A DNA stretch of 64,000 nt from Kryptolebias marmoratus (Eukaryota > Chordata > Actinopteri > Cyprinodontiformes > Rivulidae). Under the pieces are notes generated by a model, which searched no databases, had not been told where the DNA came from, and saw only the letters and a list, made by a program, of their open reading frames with translations. The position numbers and the translations under genes were made by a program. Of this stretch, positions 41,761 to 53,312 are shown piece after piece. Each line of letters begins with the position of its first letter. Within the stretch, counting starts at the first letter, position 1. Location of the stretch: NCBI RefSeq assembly GCF_001649575.2, contig NC_051433.1, forward strand, positions 8,333,234 to 8,397,233, in the 5' to 3' direction.

Positions 41761-44700
41761 AATGCACAGATAAATAAAAAAAATGTTAGTTAAACTGTTA
41801 AATATCTACAAATATTAACTGAATGAGTTGGACTTTACAGCTTAATTTGCATATAAACTGATACTGCTGACTCATTGCCAAACTAAATAGTCGAGATAAT
41901 TTGTTTTCCAATGTTGCTTTTTATGAGTGGGAGTATGGGATTAAAAAGATTTTTCTTGAGTCACAAAAATTACAGCCTTTATCGCTGTGCTTAAGACTAG
42001 ATAGGCTCTTAAAAAAGACACAAAGGTCTGGAGCTAACATGGTGTCATGGGTTGGGGGTGTCAGTCTGTGCAGAGGCAGAGTCAGGTCATAAACAAACAT
42101 TTGACTTGAACCTTTAGTCTCAACTGCTGAGCCCATTCAGTGCACCTCAACCTTCCAGCTCACAAACAGGTTGACTAGACAGGAACGTGTCGTTACCTTT
42201 TTATCATTCTGCTTGTGTTACCTAATGAGAAAAAGTCTGTCAACATCTATTTATTTTTGTCTCGTGGTTCCGTAGGATGGAAGGCAACAATGACATATTT
42301 TTAAGCTCGTGCATGACTCATGATTCCTGCAGCAGACAAAGAGTCATGAAAAAGAAAGCATAAGCCCTTCCTGCCGTGTTGGATTTGAAGAACACAAACA
42401 GTGACATGCCTTTGACTCATGTTGTCTAAACGTACAGTTCACACCTGCTTAACAAGGTCATTTGGGACTCTGTAGCACAGATCAGAGGTTTTGATATGAC
42501 TCCTGCCGAGGCTGACTTTAGATTTGTGGTACTCCTTTTCTTTCCTTTTCACACCTGAGGGGGAATTTCAAGCCCAACTGTCACTTTGGTATTCAACACC
42601 AAAGCCAATGAACATGAAGTCATACAATCTGAGAGAAAAGTGCCAAACCAGCAGAGACCTTCTGGAAAGTTCCACATTCTTTGTTACCTTTTGGGCGTTG
42701 GATGAGAAAAACTGCTCACAAAGCAGCGTCGTGGTTTAACTTTAAGCTCGCTTGTTTTGTTCCTCCCTCGCGGCTTCTGTTCTCCAAACTGCCTTTCCTT
42801 CCCCTCGGCTAAAATTGGACCGGCTCTTAGTGGCATCTGTGAGGTTTGCCTGGGTGATCATTGTGTTTCAGATGGAGAGGCGAACGTCTAACAGATCCTG
42901 TTTATTTTTGTTGGGTTTTGCACATAACCTGCGATTTTATGATTCACAGACTGGAAAATCTTTTCCATAAAAAAAACAGAAACAGTTTATCTGTATTTAA
43001 TAAGACAGTTGAGGGGTTATTTATGCTGCTGCTGTGATCACACATGGTGCACGATAAAGACTTGTTCCTCCTCTTTAGCGCCTGTCACTGAAGGTGAGAG
43101 GCAGTAATGTTTGTAGAAAAGATGATTTTTTTTTGTTCATTTTTCTCTTTGCTCTCTTATCTTGTTGCTCTTGCCTTTGCATGCAATAAAGAAAATAAGT
43201 TGCATGCAGAGAATCAACCATAATTGACATTTTTAGTCATTTAAAGCAACAAATCTGGTAAAAAACACAAAGCAATGTTAGAACTCATTTGGAGTTGCCT
43301 CACCTTCAGATGATCGTGGGCTCATTTACTTCTGCTCTGTTTTGATTTTCACCATCTCCTCAAGGAATTGGGCTGATAAATCTTCTACAGTGCATTTTCA
43401 CTAATCAATCACTTTGGCTTCTCTCTGGTACATTAGAGCTTCTCTAAGCTTTTGTGATAAAAACAGTTGCCTGCTGCACTAATCAGTGAGAAGAGAAACT
43501 AAAAGCTAAAACGGCAAAGTTGTGTGCTGACCAACACAAAAAAATGCTGAAATCCATCATAAACTGTTAAGAAGTAACATAAAAATATCAAAAAGTTTGT
43601 GCAGTCTGAGTCTAGACAGTACAACTTTAATCAAGTTTTGCATTTTTATGCCACTAGAAATGTTTTTAAAATGCTTGGAAGGCTGCAGAAAAATCAAGCC
43701 GTTCATCACAGCAGAAGACCCTTTTCTTCCCAAACTTTGTGTGGTTTTGCACTCCTTTTGATGTGAGAGGGGGCCAGAGATTTGAGCGAACGCTTTCACA
43801 GCCCACACACGAGGCGCTGACGTCAACTGCTGTGCCATCGAGCATCCATGTAAAGACTGGTGCTTCCACTTAAAAGATTTGCAGCCAGAAAGACAACAGA
43901 TCGAGTCCCAGGCTGTTTCCACTTCTCATCTGCCAAAAACGATGATACGGATCCTAATCATCCTGTGCCTCCCACAGCAGCAGCATCATTTGGGATGGCA
44001 GAAATGAGCTCTAGCAGGAAATAAGTCATTAAACCGCCTCCCTGGTTCTGAAAACGCCATCGGGGTGTCTGTTCTGGACAGCAGGTTCTTGATAATAGAC
44101 TGGGTCCAAACCGATTCATCTTACAGATAAAATGAACTCTTTTTTTTATGTCTTTCAGTCTTAGAGATAGTTGTAGTGTTACTTTTCATATCAAATAACA
44201 CCAAAGTTACTTCTTAAAATTTTTCAGCTTCAGATAAAGATTTTTTAGCTTCTACCCTAGTAAAATGGAGATATATTCTGAGAAGTGTTTCCAACAGTAA
44301 TGAAGCTACCTGTTAAAAATGATTCCTTGTGTCCTTCTCGAAAGATTATCAGACAAATACTTTATTCAGTGGAAACAAACTCCAACAAAAAGCGCCCCTC
44401 CTGATGGTGACAAGAATCTTTCTGTCATACTTCTGTCACCATCTCAAGTCTGAACTGCTGCAGTCCTGTAATGTACAAACACTCACAGGGTAAAAGTGAA
44501 TCAGATTTAGTTTTTAATCAAATTAACACATATGTTTGTTAGCCTTATGTGATTTCTTTTAATGGAATAACAACACACTGGTTTGGAAAACTAATTCTAT
44601 CAGGACATGTTGTAGTGTGGTTTCTTACCTGACAAAGAGCAATTGAATGACTGAATGCTATTACTTCACCAGACTAGGAAAGTCATTAATATTACCTGTC

Positions 44701-45641
44701 TCAGGCCTAAAAGAGGCTTTAGAAAATGAATTCAAAAATAATTGTGCTTCTGTGAGGACGCATGTCTGCAGATGGCTGCATAAACACAAATCTCTCTTTA
44801 AAATTGTTGACATTGGAATTCTTCAAAAATGAGCAAAACGTCAATAAACGTATTCAACCCTACAGAAAGATTTAACTGGAAAAAGTACTTTGGTCTGAAA
44901 TTTATTGAAAGCAGTAAATCTTAGGTAATATTCTCAGATTTTAGTCACATAAATTTGTCACGGCCTGGTATTTGAGGCGTTTGTGTCCTATATTCCTTTG
45001 CCTGACATGATTCACACTTGTTTCTCCTCTGAACACGACCCTGAGGGCATTTTGATTAGTCACCCTATAACCTTTTTTTACCAAAGAGGCATTCATTGCC
45101 TTGTGCACAGTCGTTTATTTCTTGCTCAGCTCTGCGGCTGTGTTCAGCGTAACCTCACAGCCGTCCACAGCCGTTTGGCCACAGAGACCTTCTCTGTGTC
45201 CCCCAGACAGAGACTCCATTCCTGTCCTCGACCCACACAGCCTCACCATTCATTTTTAATTTGGGGTGGAGGTGGAGGGAGGGTTGAGCACGCTTTATTT
45301 ACTGCTGCTGGCCAGATCCTTCCAAACAGGAAAACCTTTTGGGTCTGATAACCTTGGCCTCAGAAATTCCTCCCCCTTTCAGCAAACAACAACAAAGAGT
45401 AATCTTTATTTTAAGCCGAAAAACAAATTCTGATTTCTTGTTTGTCCCTTTTTTATTTATTTATGTTTTATGATAGAATAATCAGGGAAAATCACTTTTA
45501 AAAAAATGCCAGTTTAAAAAAAAGACACTGAGTTCATTCAGGTGATGCGAGTTTGGACATGTTTAAACATGTCAGCGCAGTGTGTACAGAGTATATTCAT
45601 TTTTTCCCTCTGTCGCTGACAGAATTACAGTCAGGGCCAAG

Positions 45642-45706
45642 ATAAATATGAAAAAGTATCTCAACAGAAACCACAGAAGAGCACTGGTTTCCTTTTTCAT
45701 ATTTAT
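45642..45706. other. 65-nt imperfect hairpin
   Basis: ATAAATATGAAAAAG (45642-45656) is exactly complementary to CTTTTTCATATTTAT (45692-45706). Inside, AAACC (45668-45672) can pair with GGTTT (45686-45690), leaving an asymmetric bulge. Precursor-like in size but AT-rich. No known small RNA is recognised. Confidence 0.35.
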
Positions 45707-46165
45707 TTCACTAGCTTTCATACTGAATGTCTTCTACTGTAGATACTTCTGCACATAAGAAGCATCACGACACTAGAACAAAAAAATAAATAACATCTAC
45801 TTTTTTATTATTATTATTTTAATTAGAGCACCTAGAAGTTTTTATTAAGCTTTTGTTCAGCCTTAATTTGAGTATGGCAGCTTTTCTTATTAAACTCTGA
45901 AGCATTTTGCCCCTGATTGGCAATTATGCATGCTTGGCTGGCTCCATGCATCCAGAAGAAAAAGTGGGGGTGGCTGGCTTCTCTGGCTCCTTAAAGAACT
46001 GATCTTTTTATAGAAATATACGCTTGATGGATTAAATGACTAAAATACTGACGGCTTGAGTTCAAAAAGAAGATTTAACTAAACTTTGCAAGACTGCCTT
46101 AATGATGCTGGTGTTTCTTTGCAGGGTGGTAATTCCCTGCAGACCCAATTTCACTCCAGTTCTCT

Positions 46166-46201
46166 TAGTTAATTAGATTAGACGGGCATAATTTCTAATC
46201 T
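46166..46201. promoter_or_regulatory. Cluster of homeodomain-like sites with inverted TAATC pair
   Basis: TTAGTTAATTAGATTAGA is followed 11 bases later by TCTAATCT. AGATTAGA (46175-46182) and TCTAATCT (46194-46201) are a perfect 8-bp inverted pair containing TAATC (OTX/PITX-type) cores, next to a TAATTA core. Candidate enhancer only. Confidence 0.3.
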
Positions 46202-47790
46202 CCATTTCTTTCTCCTCCAGGACCTCAGAGTGTTTGTGTAGGTCCTGTCAGGTCTGTGCTCTTGCTGTCGTTTTCCTAATGAGACCCACAGCTGATTTGC
46301 TTCTTAGGATTTCTGCAGCATCTTTGACTAAACTAAAAAAAATACTGCAGGATATTTCTTCTTTTCAAATGGCAGAATCCAGGTTGAAAAGTCTGACATA
46401 ATTGGGCCACAAAGTTCAGCTTTCAAATGGCAGCAGAGGATCGCCCTGAGTTAGTTGGCATGGCTCAGGCTGGATAATACAGCTTAGTTTACGAATGTTC
46501 CTGTTAGTTCCCCAGAGTGTATATGAATTATTAACATCTCCTGAGAACAGAAATGCCAGTAAACAATGCTGTGTTTTTAAATAACTGTAGGATATGCCTG
46601 CATTTTAAGAATAATTTTATAGTTATATTAGTATTTTAGTTTTGCATGTGCAAAAAGTTGTGTTTTCAAACTGCATGAGAATGTCTATTTAAGAGATATT
46701 TCCAAAACAAATGTAATAGGTTTAAGTGATGCAGATCACAATGTCAGTAATCTGTCTGTTTTAAACTTTACTGAAGCCTTATGTTTGCCTTTAATGGTCC
46801 ACCAACAGAGAACTTTTTGTTTCATCTTGTCTTTAAGTCTTGTTGATCTTTGATGTGAAGGAAAGTGAGCCTTGATTATACGCTTCTTTACAGCCTCTCC
46901 CAGGACACAGACAATTACAGTTAATGCAGTCAGCCATATGTGGAAGGCGTAAAGAAAAGAGACAACCTGATTGTGCTAATTACACGTACCTTCACTGACT
47001 AATTCAGTGAGCCAGCAGGAAGCTTAGAGGCTTTTATTCACAGCATGTGCATCAATGGGCTTATCTGATCTTAGAGGTTGTTCATGCACCCACTCATTTG
47101 CCATATGGCACTGATGGGAAAGGTGTTTAAACCTGTTTTTACTTTGTGTAGGTGTCAAGGTGAGGTTCAAGAGCAAGAACCTTTCAATGGATATTACAGT
47201 TGTTAAAGAGTTTACACTAAAAATTAGTTAAGAATAAAAAGGATGATAAAATAAATAAACTAATACAAATCTTTTCACTAATACTTTTCACATTATTAAA
47301 TTTAATGCTGTTTAAGAGGTTCCAGTTGTCCATTTTCCCAGTCAATCCTCATTGTGTAGCAAGGATCCCCTCTCACACGGTTCTTAAACATCTCTTTGTT
47401 TATATTGTTTCCCTGTCAGTTGTTTGATGCAGCTACTTTTCCCACCCGAGGTCGATTCACTCCCCACTCCTCCCGGATTTAGTATCACAAACCTGGTGTT
47501 GCTGCACTCCCACCCCTCCTCCTCCTGTGTTCTCATGTTGTCACCCATAATTGAACCTATCAACAGTTTTCTCTTCGACATCCAAACATATGGCGAGGTA
47601 TCGCTGCCCATCAACCCTCCTCCTTCCATCCCTGCTCAGCCGGCTGACTCTCACCACCCCTCTCACTCGCCATCTCTCCACCCCCCCACCCCCACCCCCC
47701 CGCTTATTGTCTGTCTGTTTCCGCCTGAGTGACCCTACCCCGCCACCACCACCCTCCAAATGGAGATTATTGTCTAGACGGGCAGTGCTG

Positions 47791-47866
47791 ATTGGCTGTG
47801 AAGCCCAGCGGAGTCCCTCCATTGGAGGGGGATACATATAGAGGCAGTCAGGCTGATTCGTTTGAA
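47791..47866 (+). promoter_or_regulatory. inka2: Candidate internal inka2 promoter (CCAAT boxes plus TATA)
   Basis: ATTGGCTG (47791) and CCATTGGAG (47819) are reverse CCAAT boxes, 28 bases apart. TACATATAGAGG (47833-47844) gives a TATA-like box about 30 bases upstream of the proposed exon. Upstream (47640-47760) is C-rich, with (C)n and CCACC runs. The arrangement, followed by a consensus donor at 47952, suggests a complete core promoter inside the intron, about 1 kb before exon 2. Confidence 0.5.
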
Positions 47867-47951
47867 TGGTGAGAGACAGCATGCTGGTTAAAGTGTAGAC
47901 TAAGAACTGCAGAAGCACAGACAGGGATATTTATACCTGCGCATTTCTGAG
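47866..47951 (+). ncRNA. inka2: Candidate alternative noncoding first exon of inka2
   Basis: The proposed exon ends TTTCTGAG|GTAAGG (donor at 47952), an excellent 5' splice site. If transcription starts near 47865, the exon carries a possible 10-codon upstream ORF from ATG 47866 (MVRDSMLVKV, stop 47896-47898). The frame leading into exon 2 has a stop at 47901-47903 and no ATG after it, so translation would start within exon 2, at the Met of SMREAG (48990) or later. It is marked as a noncoding exon, not an independent RNA gene. Needs transcript support. Confidence 0.45.
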
Positions 47952-48983
47952 GTAAGGTGTGGGGGTTCTGTTATTTAATTTAAAAGAAAAGTTTTTTCAT
48001 ATATTTTAAAACAATACTTCATATTTAGTAACAAATTTTCCTTTACTTTCTGTCTTTAAACTTCATTCTGGCTGACAGTTTGGTTTATATGATTAATAAT
48101 TCCTAGGTTTTCTTTAGAAGCTTCTCAGCAACATTTCCCACACACTTGTGCAGAATTCTTTGCATGCTTCCTGTCATCTTCCCACAATTTTTTTTTATAA
48201 ATTTGAAAAAATGGGAGGGCCTTCAGCTGACTAAGTAATCAGTGGTTTGCTGTTTCTTGCCAGTGCCTGCATGATCTTAAGAATAAGATAAACCTGTTGG
48301 TTTAAAACTAATTTTGAGTCTGTGTAAACATGTGCAATGATTCAAAATGCATGCCTGCAAGTTAAGACAGAGGCCAGGATGCTGCCTTTTTGTCTGCCTT
48401 CAGGAGGTGACGGTTAGTCCAAGTCACATGACTCAGCCTTCTAAAGAAATGAGAGCAGGAAAAAAAACCAGAGTGGAGGATAAAAGCAGGGTGTATTATT
48501 ACTGCAGAGTAGCCGTGAATACAAAGGATTCAAATTAGAAAGCAAATGTAAGCCAAAACAAATGGAAAGAGCTAAATATATAAAGAAAGGAAGAGTGAGG
48601 ACAACACAAAAGACTGGTATGTTTTACAGCTGTCACTTTTTGGATCCTCTTGTACTCAGCCCATATGGAAAATTGGCCTGTCATCTAAAACTAGGTCACA
48701 TGACTACACGGTTAAACAAGGTGCACAGTCTGAAACTTGAAACAAAGGAGCCACATGTTGAACCAGCTTTTTACTTTTTATTGTGAAAAAATAAATCTAG
48801 ATGCACGTCTTACAGAGTTGTCATCCTTCAGTGATAAACATAAAAGCAGGGCAGCAAGTAAACCAAACTTCAGTGGATAAGACAAAAACTGCAGAGTGTG
48901 GAAGAGTCAATCAATTGAACTTGAAGTTATTTATTCTTGTTTGTCTCATTTTTAACTCTTTATTGCTCCTTGTCTCCCTGCAG

Positions 48984-50306
48984 CTGTCAATGAGAGAAGC
49001 TGGAGATGGGCTCCATGCTCAGATGAACTCAATGATGGGAGCCCTCCAGGAACTCAAGCTCCTTCAGGTCCAGACAGCGCTCGAAAGCCTCGACATATCA
49101 GGGCGGCCCATAAACCGAGGAATCCCACAGTCTGCTTCAACCGCTCCCTCAAACTCATCAACCACAGCAGCTTCCATTTCAACACAAGAACACAAGTTCT
49201 GCATTACAAAAACTGTCCCAGAAGAGTCCAGCTCAAGTCTAATGCAGAGTCCAAGGATGTCCATCCAGAGCAGAAACTCTTTAAGCAGAGAGGACCATAC
49301 TTCATCCCAAAACGGAAGTAGCCTAGGGACCTTATCATCTGTGGCGTCCAGTCTCGAGAGTGAGAGTGAAACAAGTGAAACAAGTGAAACAAGTGAAACA
49401 AGTGAAGGAAGCGAAGGAAGTGAAAGAAGTGTAAGAAGTACAAGAGGTGAGAATGAAATGGAGTCGATACCCAAGAGATGGTCAGGATACAACGCCCCTC
49501 AGGTAGACTTCTATGGACCAATGGTGGGAAACCCACCACCAGAACCACACGTTCATTTACAGGCTCCTCCTCCTCGTGCACAGGTGGTGGACCTGCCTGG
49601 GATCCTGTACAGCCTCTCCAGAGAGGGTCCTTCCTTGGATAGTGACTACTCTCAGGATAGCGCAGACGATGCCAGCGACTGGACGTCTTCCCTCATGAGC
49701 CGCAGCCGCAACCGTCAGCCCTTGGTGCTGGGGGATAATGTGTTTGCGGACCTTGTAGGCAACTGGCTGGACTTGCCCGAAGTGGAGAGAGAGGAAGGAG
49801 AAGAAAGGGAAAGGAGGAGGAAGAGAGAGGAGAGGACAGTTGAAGGTGGGATGGACAGACCGGACACACCAGCGCACCCACTCCGCCTCAGCCGCTCACA
49901 GGAGATCTGCAGGAAGTTCTCGCTCACCACAAACATCTTCAAAAAGTTTCTGCGTAGCGTTCGGCCCGACAGGGACAAGCTTCTCAAGGAAAGGCCTGGT
50001 TGGATAGCCCCTGAGCTGCCAGAAGGCGACCTCTTTAAAAGACCAAAGAAAGCAGCCCCTAAAAACTCAAAAGGCGGTTTTTATCTGCCTTTCTGGGCAA
50101 ATGGACAGCATGGAAAAGGCAGGTCTTGTCTGCATCTAGCTGAGGCAGAGAGGAAACAACACCACCACCATCATCAGCCCTTCCCCCAATTCTACCAGTT
50201 CCACCAGCAACCATTTACAGGACTTTATTTAGACAGGAGGCAGCCAGAGACGGGCCTGGAGAAAATGCAACCCTTGTTTGATTACAACACAGCTGTGTGG
50301 GTTTAA
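48984..50306 (+). CDS. inka2: inka2 coding exon 2: Inka-box PAK4 inhibitor
   Basis: Acceptor CTCCCTGCAG ends at 48983. The 1323-nt exon encodes 440 residues plus TAA, so with exon 1 the protein is about 452 residues, much longer than human INKA2 (about 300). Residues about 1-55 (RRLKQELLSMREAG ... MGALQELKLLQVQTALE) form the conserved amphipathic N-terminus. About 250-280 contain the Inka box, MSRSRNRQPLVLGDNVFADL then VGNWLDLPE. About 326-360 contain the second conserved block, LTTNIFKKFLRSVRPDRDKL then GWIAPELPE. The C-terminus is NTAVWV, as in mammals. Inka proteins bind and inhibit the kinase PAK4, affecting actin and focal adhesions; INKA2 is a reported p53 target. Extra length lies in a Ser/Thr-rich linker, a 9-nt ETS repeat, an Arg/Glu-rich stretch and a His5 run (about 404-408). 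The upstream in-frame ATG at 48801 is intronic. Confidence 0.94.
   Translation: MSMREAGDGLHAQMNSMMGALQELKLLQVQTALESLDISGRPINRGIPQSASTAPSNSSTTAASISTQEHKFCITKTVPEESSSSLMQSPRMSIQSRNSLSREDHTSSQNGSSLGTLSSVASSLESESETSETSETSETSEGSEGSERSVRSTRGENEMESIPKRWSGYNAPQVDFYGPMVGNPPPEPHVHLQAPPPRAQVVDLPGILYSLSREGPSLDSDYSQDSADDASDWTSSLMSRSRNRQPLVLGDNVFADLVGNWLDLPEVEREEGEERERRRKREERTVEGGMDRPDTPAHPLRLSRSQEICRKFSLTTNIFKKFLRSVRPDRDKLLKERPGWIAPELPEGDLFKRPKKAAPKNSKGGFYLPFWANGQHGKGRSCLHLAEAERKQHHHHHQPFPQFYQFHQQPFTGLYLDRRQPETGLEKMQPLFDYNTAVWV
49368..49430 (+). repeat. inka2: Coding 9-nt tandem repeat (GAAACAAGT)n in inka2
   Basis: Four exact GAAACAAGT units (49368-49403) are followed by three variants (GAAGGAAGC, GAAGGAAGT, GAAAGAAGT). 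Together they encode ETS x4 and then EGS, EGS, ERS, at about residues 141-161. The number of units is probably variable between individuals. The acidic/Ser pattern could be a casein-kinase substrate. Confidence 0.9.
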
Positions 50307-50440
50307 CAGAGAGTCTCAAGTCAAAATGCTGCCAGTGTTGCCAGACTGACTGTGTGACAGGTGCTGTGGTCTGAGTTGGCTGTGATGGAAAGGAATAAAT
50401 GGATGAATGAATAAGAGGTACAGATGTCTTTTTGTTTAAA
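50307..50440 (+). terminator. inka2: inka2 3' UTR with proximal polyadenylation signal
   Basis: AATAAA at 50394-50399, about 90 bases after the stop, is followed by T/GT-rich sequence (GATGTCTTTTTGTTT). A distal alternative is ATTAAA at 52096-52101. Mammalian INKA2 has a long 3' UTR, so the distal site cannot be excluded. Confidence 0.5.
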
Positions 50441-52490
50441 AAAAAAGATAAACATCACATCTGTAACACTTTCCTCCTGTAACTGAGATTATCAGGGCAA
50501 CATTTTGTATGACAATCTGACAGCCTAACTTGTTTTCTGTAAGTGTATGAGCCTGTGCTGCAGCATGTTTGAGATTTCAGCATTTATGTTCAGGTTTTAT
50601 AACATTTAGATGCATTTTCGAGTGTGCATGTATGACTGGATTGCCTGGTTGTCTTAAAAGACGGTACTTTAAAACAGACGTGGTCATCAGAATGTCACCA
50701 TTAATGCAAACATTTTTAAAAACACCAACAGACTTTTTCACTTCTATGCTAGAGAACATGACTCTCACACGTCTCACTTCTTTTCATCTATGAATAGCAA
50801 CACCAAGTGTTAAATTGCACAGTTATGCTTTTTTAAGTGAAGCAGCAAACAGCTGTTACTGGACACACTGCCACCAAACAGTCCTAAGCCCCTTTTTTGT
50901 TTAATTCAGGCTCAGCTGGACTCGTCTCATTCATCTTGCTCAGGAAAAGAACACAGGAGTAAACAAGTTTTCACTGCCATATTCAAATGGGTTTCAAATA
51001 GATTTAAGTGAAGTCTTCCTTGATCTTATCTTGCTCAGAGAGACTTAACAGCAATAAGACGACACATAATGAATGGTCACGTTCTTGCTTGCTTTTCTTT
51101 TCTGCTATGCATAAAAATGACTAAAAGTCGTCTTGGGGTGAAAGGGAAGGAGACAAGCATGGCACTGCCAATTTTCAGTGCTGCCTAACCGACAGCCATC
51201 TGGTACCATGTTGTTACCAAAAGCCTGTTTAAAGCTTAAATAAGATGCAGAACAAGCTTATTTATACCCAAAGATTTGTGAACTAAATGATGATGACGCT
51301 TCATGCAGTATATAAACAGTTGAATATGTTACAGGTTTGTAACATAGTTTAAATAAGTGGGATAGAAATTACCATTAGGTGACGTTACCAAACCTGATGT
51401 ACAGAGCTGTGTACATATTTACCATCAACCAAACAGCAGCAATAACAAGCATTTACTGTAATGTCCCATTGCATGATTTTCATTCTTCAGCACAGATATA
51501 AATGACAAATAGAAGCAGTTCTTAATATTATGTGTAAAAACAAATGCCACAACACCTGTACTTACAGTATATTTCTTGTATCAGTAACAATTCAAATGAA
51601 ACCCCACAAACTCCCTCAGGATTACAGAAGATACTGCCTGCTCTCACTCAGAACACTTATAATGGAGGACCACTGTTATGCAAAGACAATCTTATGCTCT
51701 TATTGTATAAAAAAATAATGTGACTATGTTTTAAACTTGATATTAGGCCAACTAACGCACCCAGCAGGGATTAGACCTCAGAGGTCTTTTTGAGAGTCTT
51801 GGCCAGCCGATCCATATGGTGTCTCCCCAGTTTTCAGGTCAACACATTCTGCACATTCAGAGGGTTCAACACACACACACACACACAAATTCTGCTGACA
51901 AAGTCGTGCCATAAGGCGCAATCTGAGATGTCATATCACTCAGTACGTGTTTGTAAATGTAACATATATTTCTTCCAGTTAAAACTTTTTAAGTGTAATT
52001 TTCTGCAATGTTAATATTTTTTATTGGAGTTTTGTGAACTTTTAGTAGTGATTACGTGTCCTGTGCACTGTAAAACTGTTACTGGCTTTTATCAAATTAA
52101 ATCTATTTACAGGAAGAAACTTCATTCTGTGTCTTGACTTCAGATCTGTGTGTGTAATCATGTGAAATGAATGATGGCCAAAAGGGAAAAACACTGTGAA
52201 ATTTAGGAAAAAGTAAATACTTCTATAAAAATCTGAACATTTTTCACCAAAAATAAAGTAAAATAAAATACTTAAACATACTAAATTTATTACACCTTGA
52301 AAAGAGCTCTCCATATGACAGAAAACAGCTAAATGTTCAGGTCTACAAACCACATCAATTATAATTATCTTTTAAAAACTGGTTGAATCTTTATTTTAAA
52401 TGTGTACTCCTGTAAATTAAATCATGAACTGCCAAGGAGGAGACAAACTGATCAGGTGCAATATGAGCAATAAAGTCATCTGTGTGGCCT

Positions 52491-52690
52491 AGAATACAGT
52501 TTTGCAAACTTTACACATGAAAATGGGCTAATTTTCAAATACTGGCTGCTCAAAATGTGGCCACATGGTTTGCTGATCACTTGGTTATAAGCATTAAGAA
52601 TTCAGTAAGATTAAAACTAAAAGTTTATGTATTTTCCTCACAGTTTTGAGATGCCAACTAGTCCCCAGATGTCACAGCCCAGTGAGAGAA
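52491..52690 (+). repeat. Dispersed repeat family B, copy 2
   Basis: 'GAATACAGTTTTGCAAAC', 'CACATGGTTTGCTGATCAC', 'TTGGTTATAAGCATTAAG', 'TCCTCACAGTTTTGAG' and 'GCCAACTAGTCCCCAGATG' follow the block order of 32549-32750. Confidence 0.55.
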
Positions 52691-52810
52691 GACCCTTATA
52701 GGTTCATACAAAAGGCCTAAAACATAAATATATAAGCGTTTTTTTAATCTATTTTAATAATTTGCTCTTTAAACTTTGCTTTCAATCATTGCTTTAGGGA
52801 CTGCAGATAC

Positions 52811-53312
52811 CATCAAGAAGGAGGGGAAATGAACCCAAGATGCAGGCAGACGTGAGGAGCTCAAAAGAAAACTGATTAAGAAAAAAGCAAAACAAAAAGC
52901 TGACTTGGCAGCAAACTAAGAACCTACTTTAAAACAGGAAACACGAGGACGTAGACACAAGGAGCATAACCAAACTGTGGTGCAGAAACCTACAGCAAAA
53001 ATGAACAAACAAACAAAAAGCAGAAAGCACGCAGCAATGAACCAGCAGAGAGGATATGACCAGAGACAGAATATAAAGAACTGAGGGGGAAGAAGAGCTA
53101 CAGCTGGGAGATGAGGAGGAACAGGTGAGGGGGGCGTGGCAGGTTAACTGGAAAACTACTGAGCTGAGGGCAGGTGAACCCAAGGTAACAATGTAAAACA
53201 CAGGGAACACAAGGAGCAGAACTATACAAGAAAAACTAACTGAACACAAGGATCACATGGAAAATCAAAATAAAGAACCAATAAAACAGCACAAAATACC
53301 CAAATCTTGACA
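52811..53312 (-). mobile_element. Solo-LTR-like element flanked by GATAC duplication
   Basis: On the minus strand the element begins TGTCAAGATTTGGG and ends near TCTTGATG, short imperfect inverted ends of LTR type. The pentamer GATAC flanks it on both sides (52806-52810 and 53313-53317), the 5-bp duplication typical of many LTR retrotransposons. A minus-strand TATA-like TTTATATTCTG lies near 53070. At about 500 bp with no internal protein domains it fits a solo LTR. A non-autonomous DNA element is the main alternative. Confidence 0.55.

Larger units (their letters stand above)
39242..48983 (+). other. inka2: inka2 intron 1
   Basis: A 9.7-kb GT-AG intron in phase 0. It contains a long family A repeat copy (41058-41760), a 65-nt imperfect hairpin (45642-45706), a pair of inverted homeodomain-like sites (46175-46201) and, near its 3' end, a candidate internal promoter and first exon (47791-47951). 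No other gene is supported. Confidence 0.85.

Noticed and set aside
47384..47918. Overlapping Pro- and Gly-rich open frames on both strands
   Set aside because: They arise from poly-C and CCACC low-complexity sequence; no splice structure or homology.
48801..48983. In-frame ATG extension upstream of inka2 exon 2 with a hydrophobic segment (LFILVCLIFNSLLLLVSLQL) suggesting a membrane-anchored form
   Set aside because: The hydrophobic residues come from translating the pyrimidine-rich tract before a good 3' splice site. Conservation of exon 1 and the LSMREAG junction shows this is intron.
49064..49987. Several minus-strand open frames of 60-142 codons opposite inka2
   Set aside because: Shadows of the inka2 exon; composed of Leu/Ser/Phe strings antisense to its Ser/Glu-rich coding.
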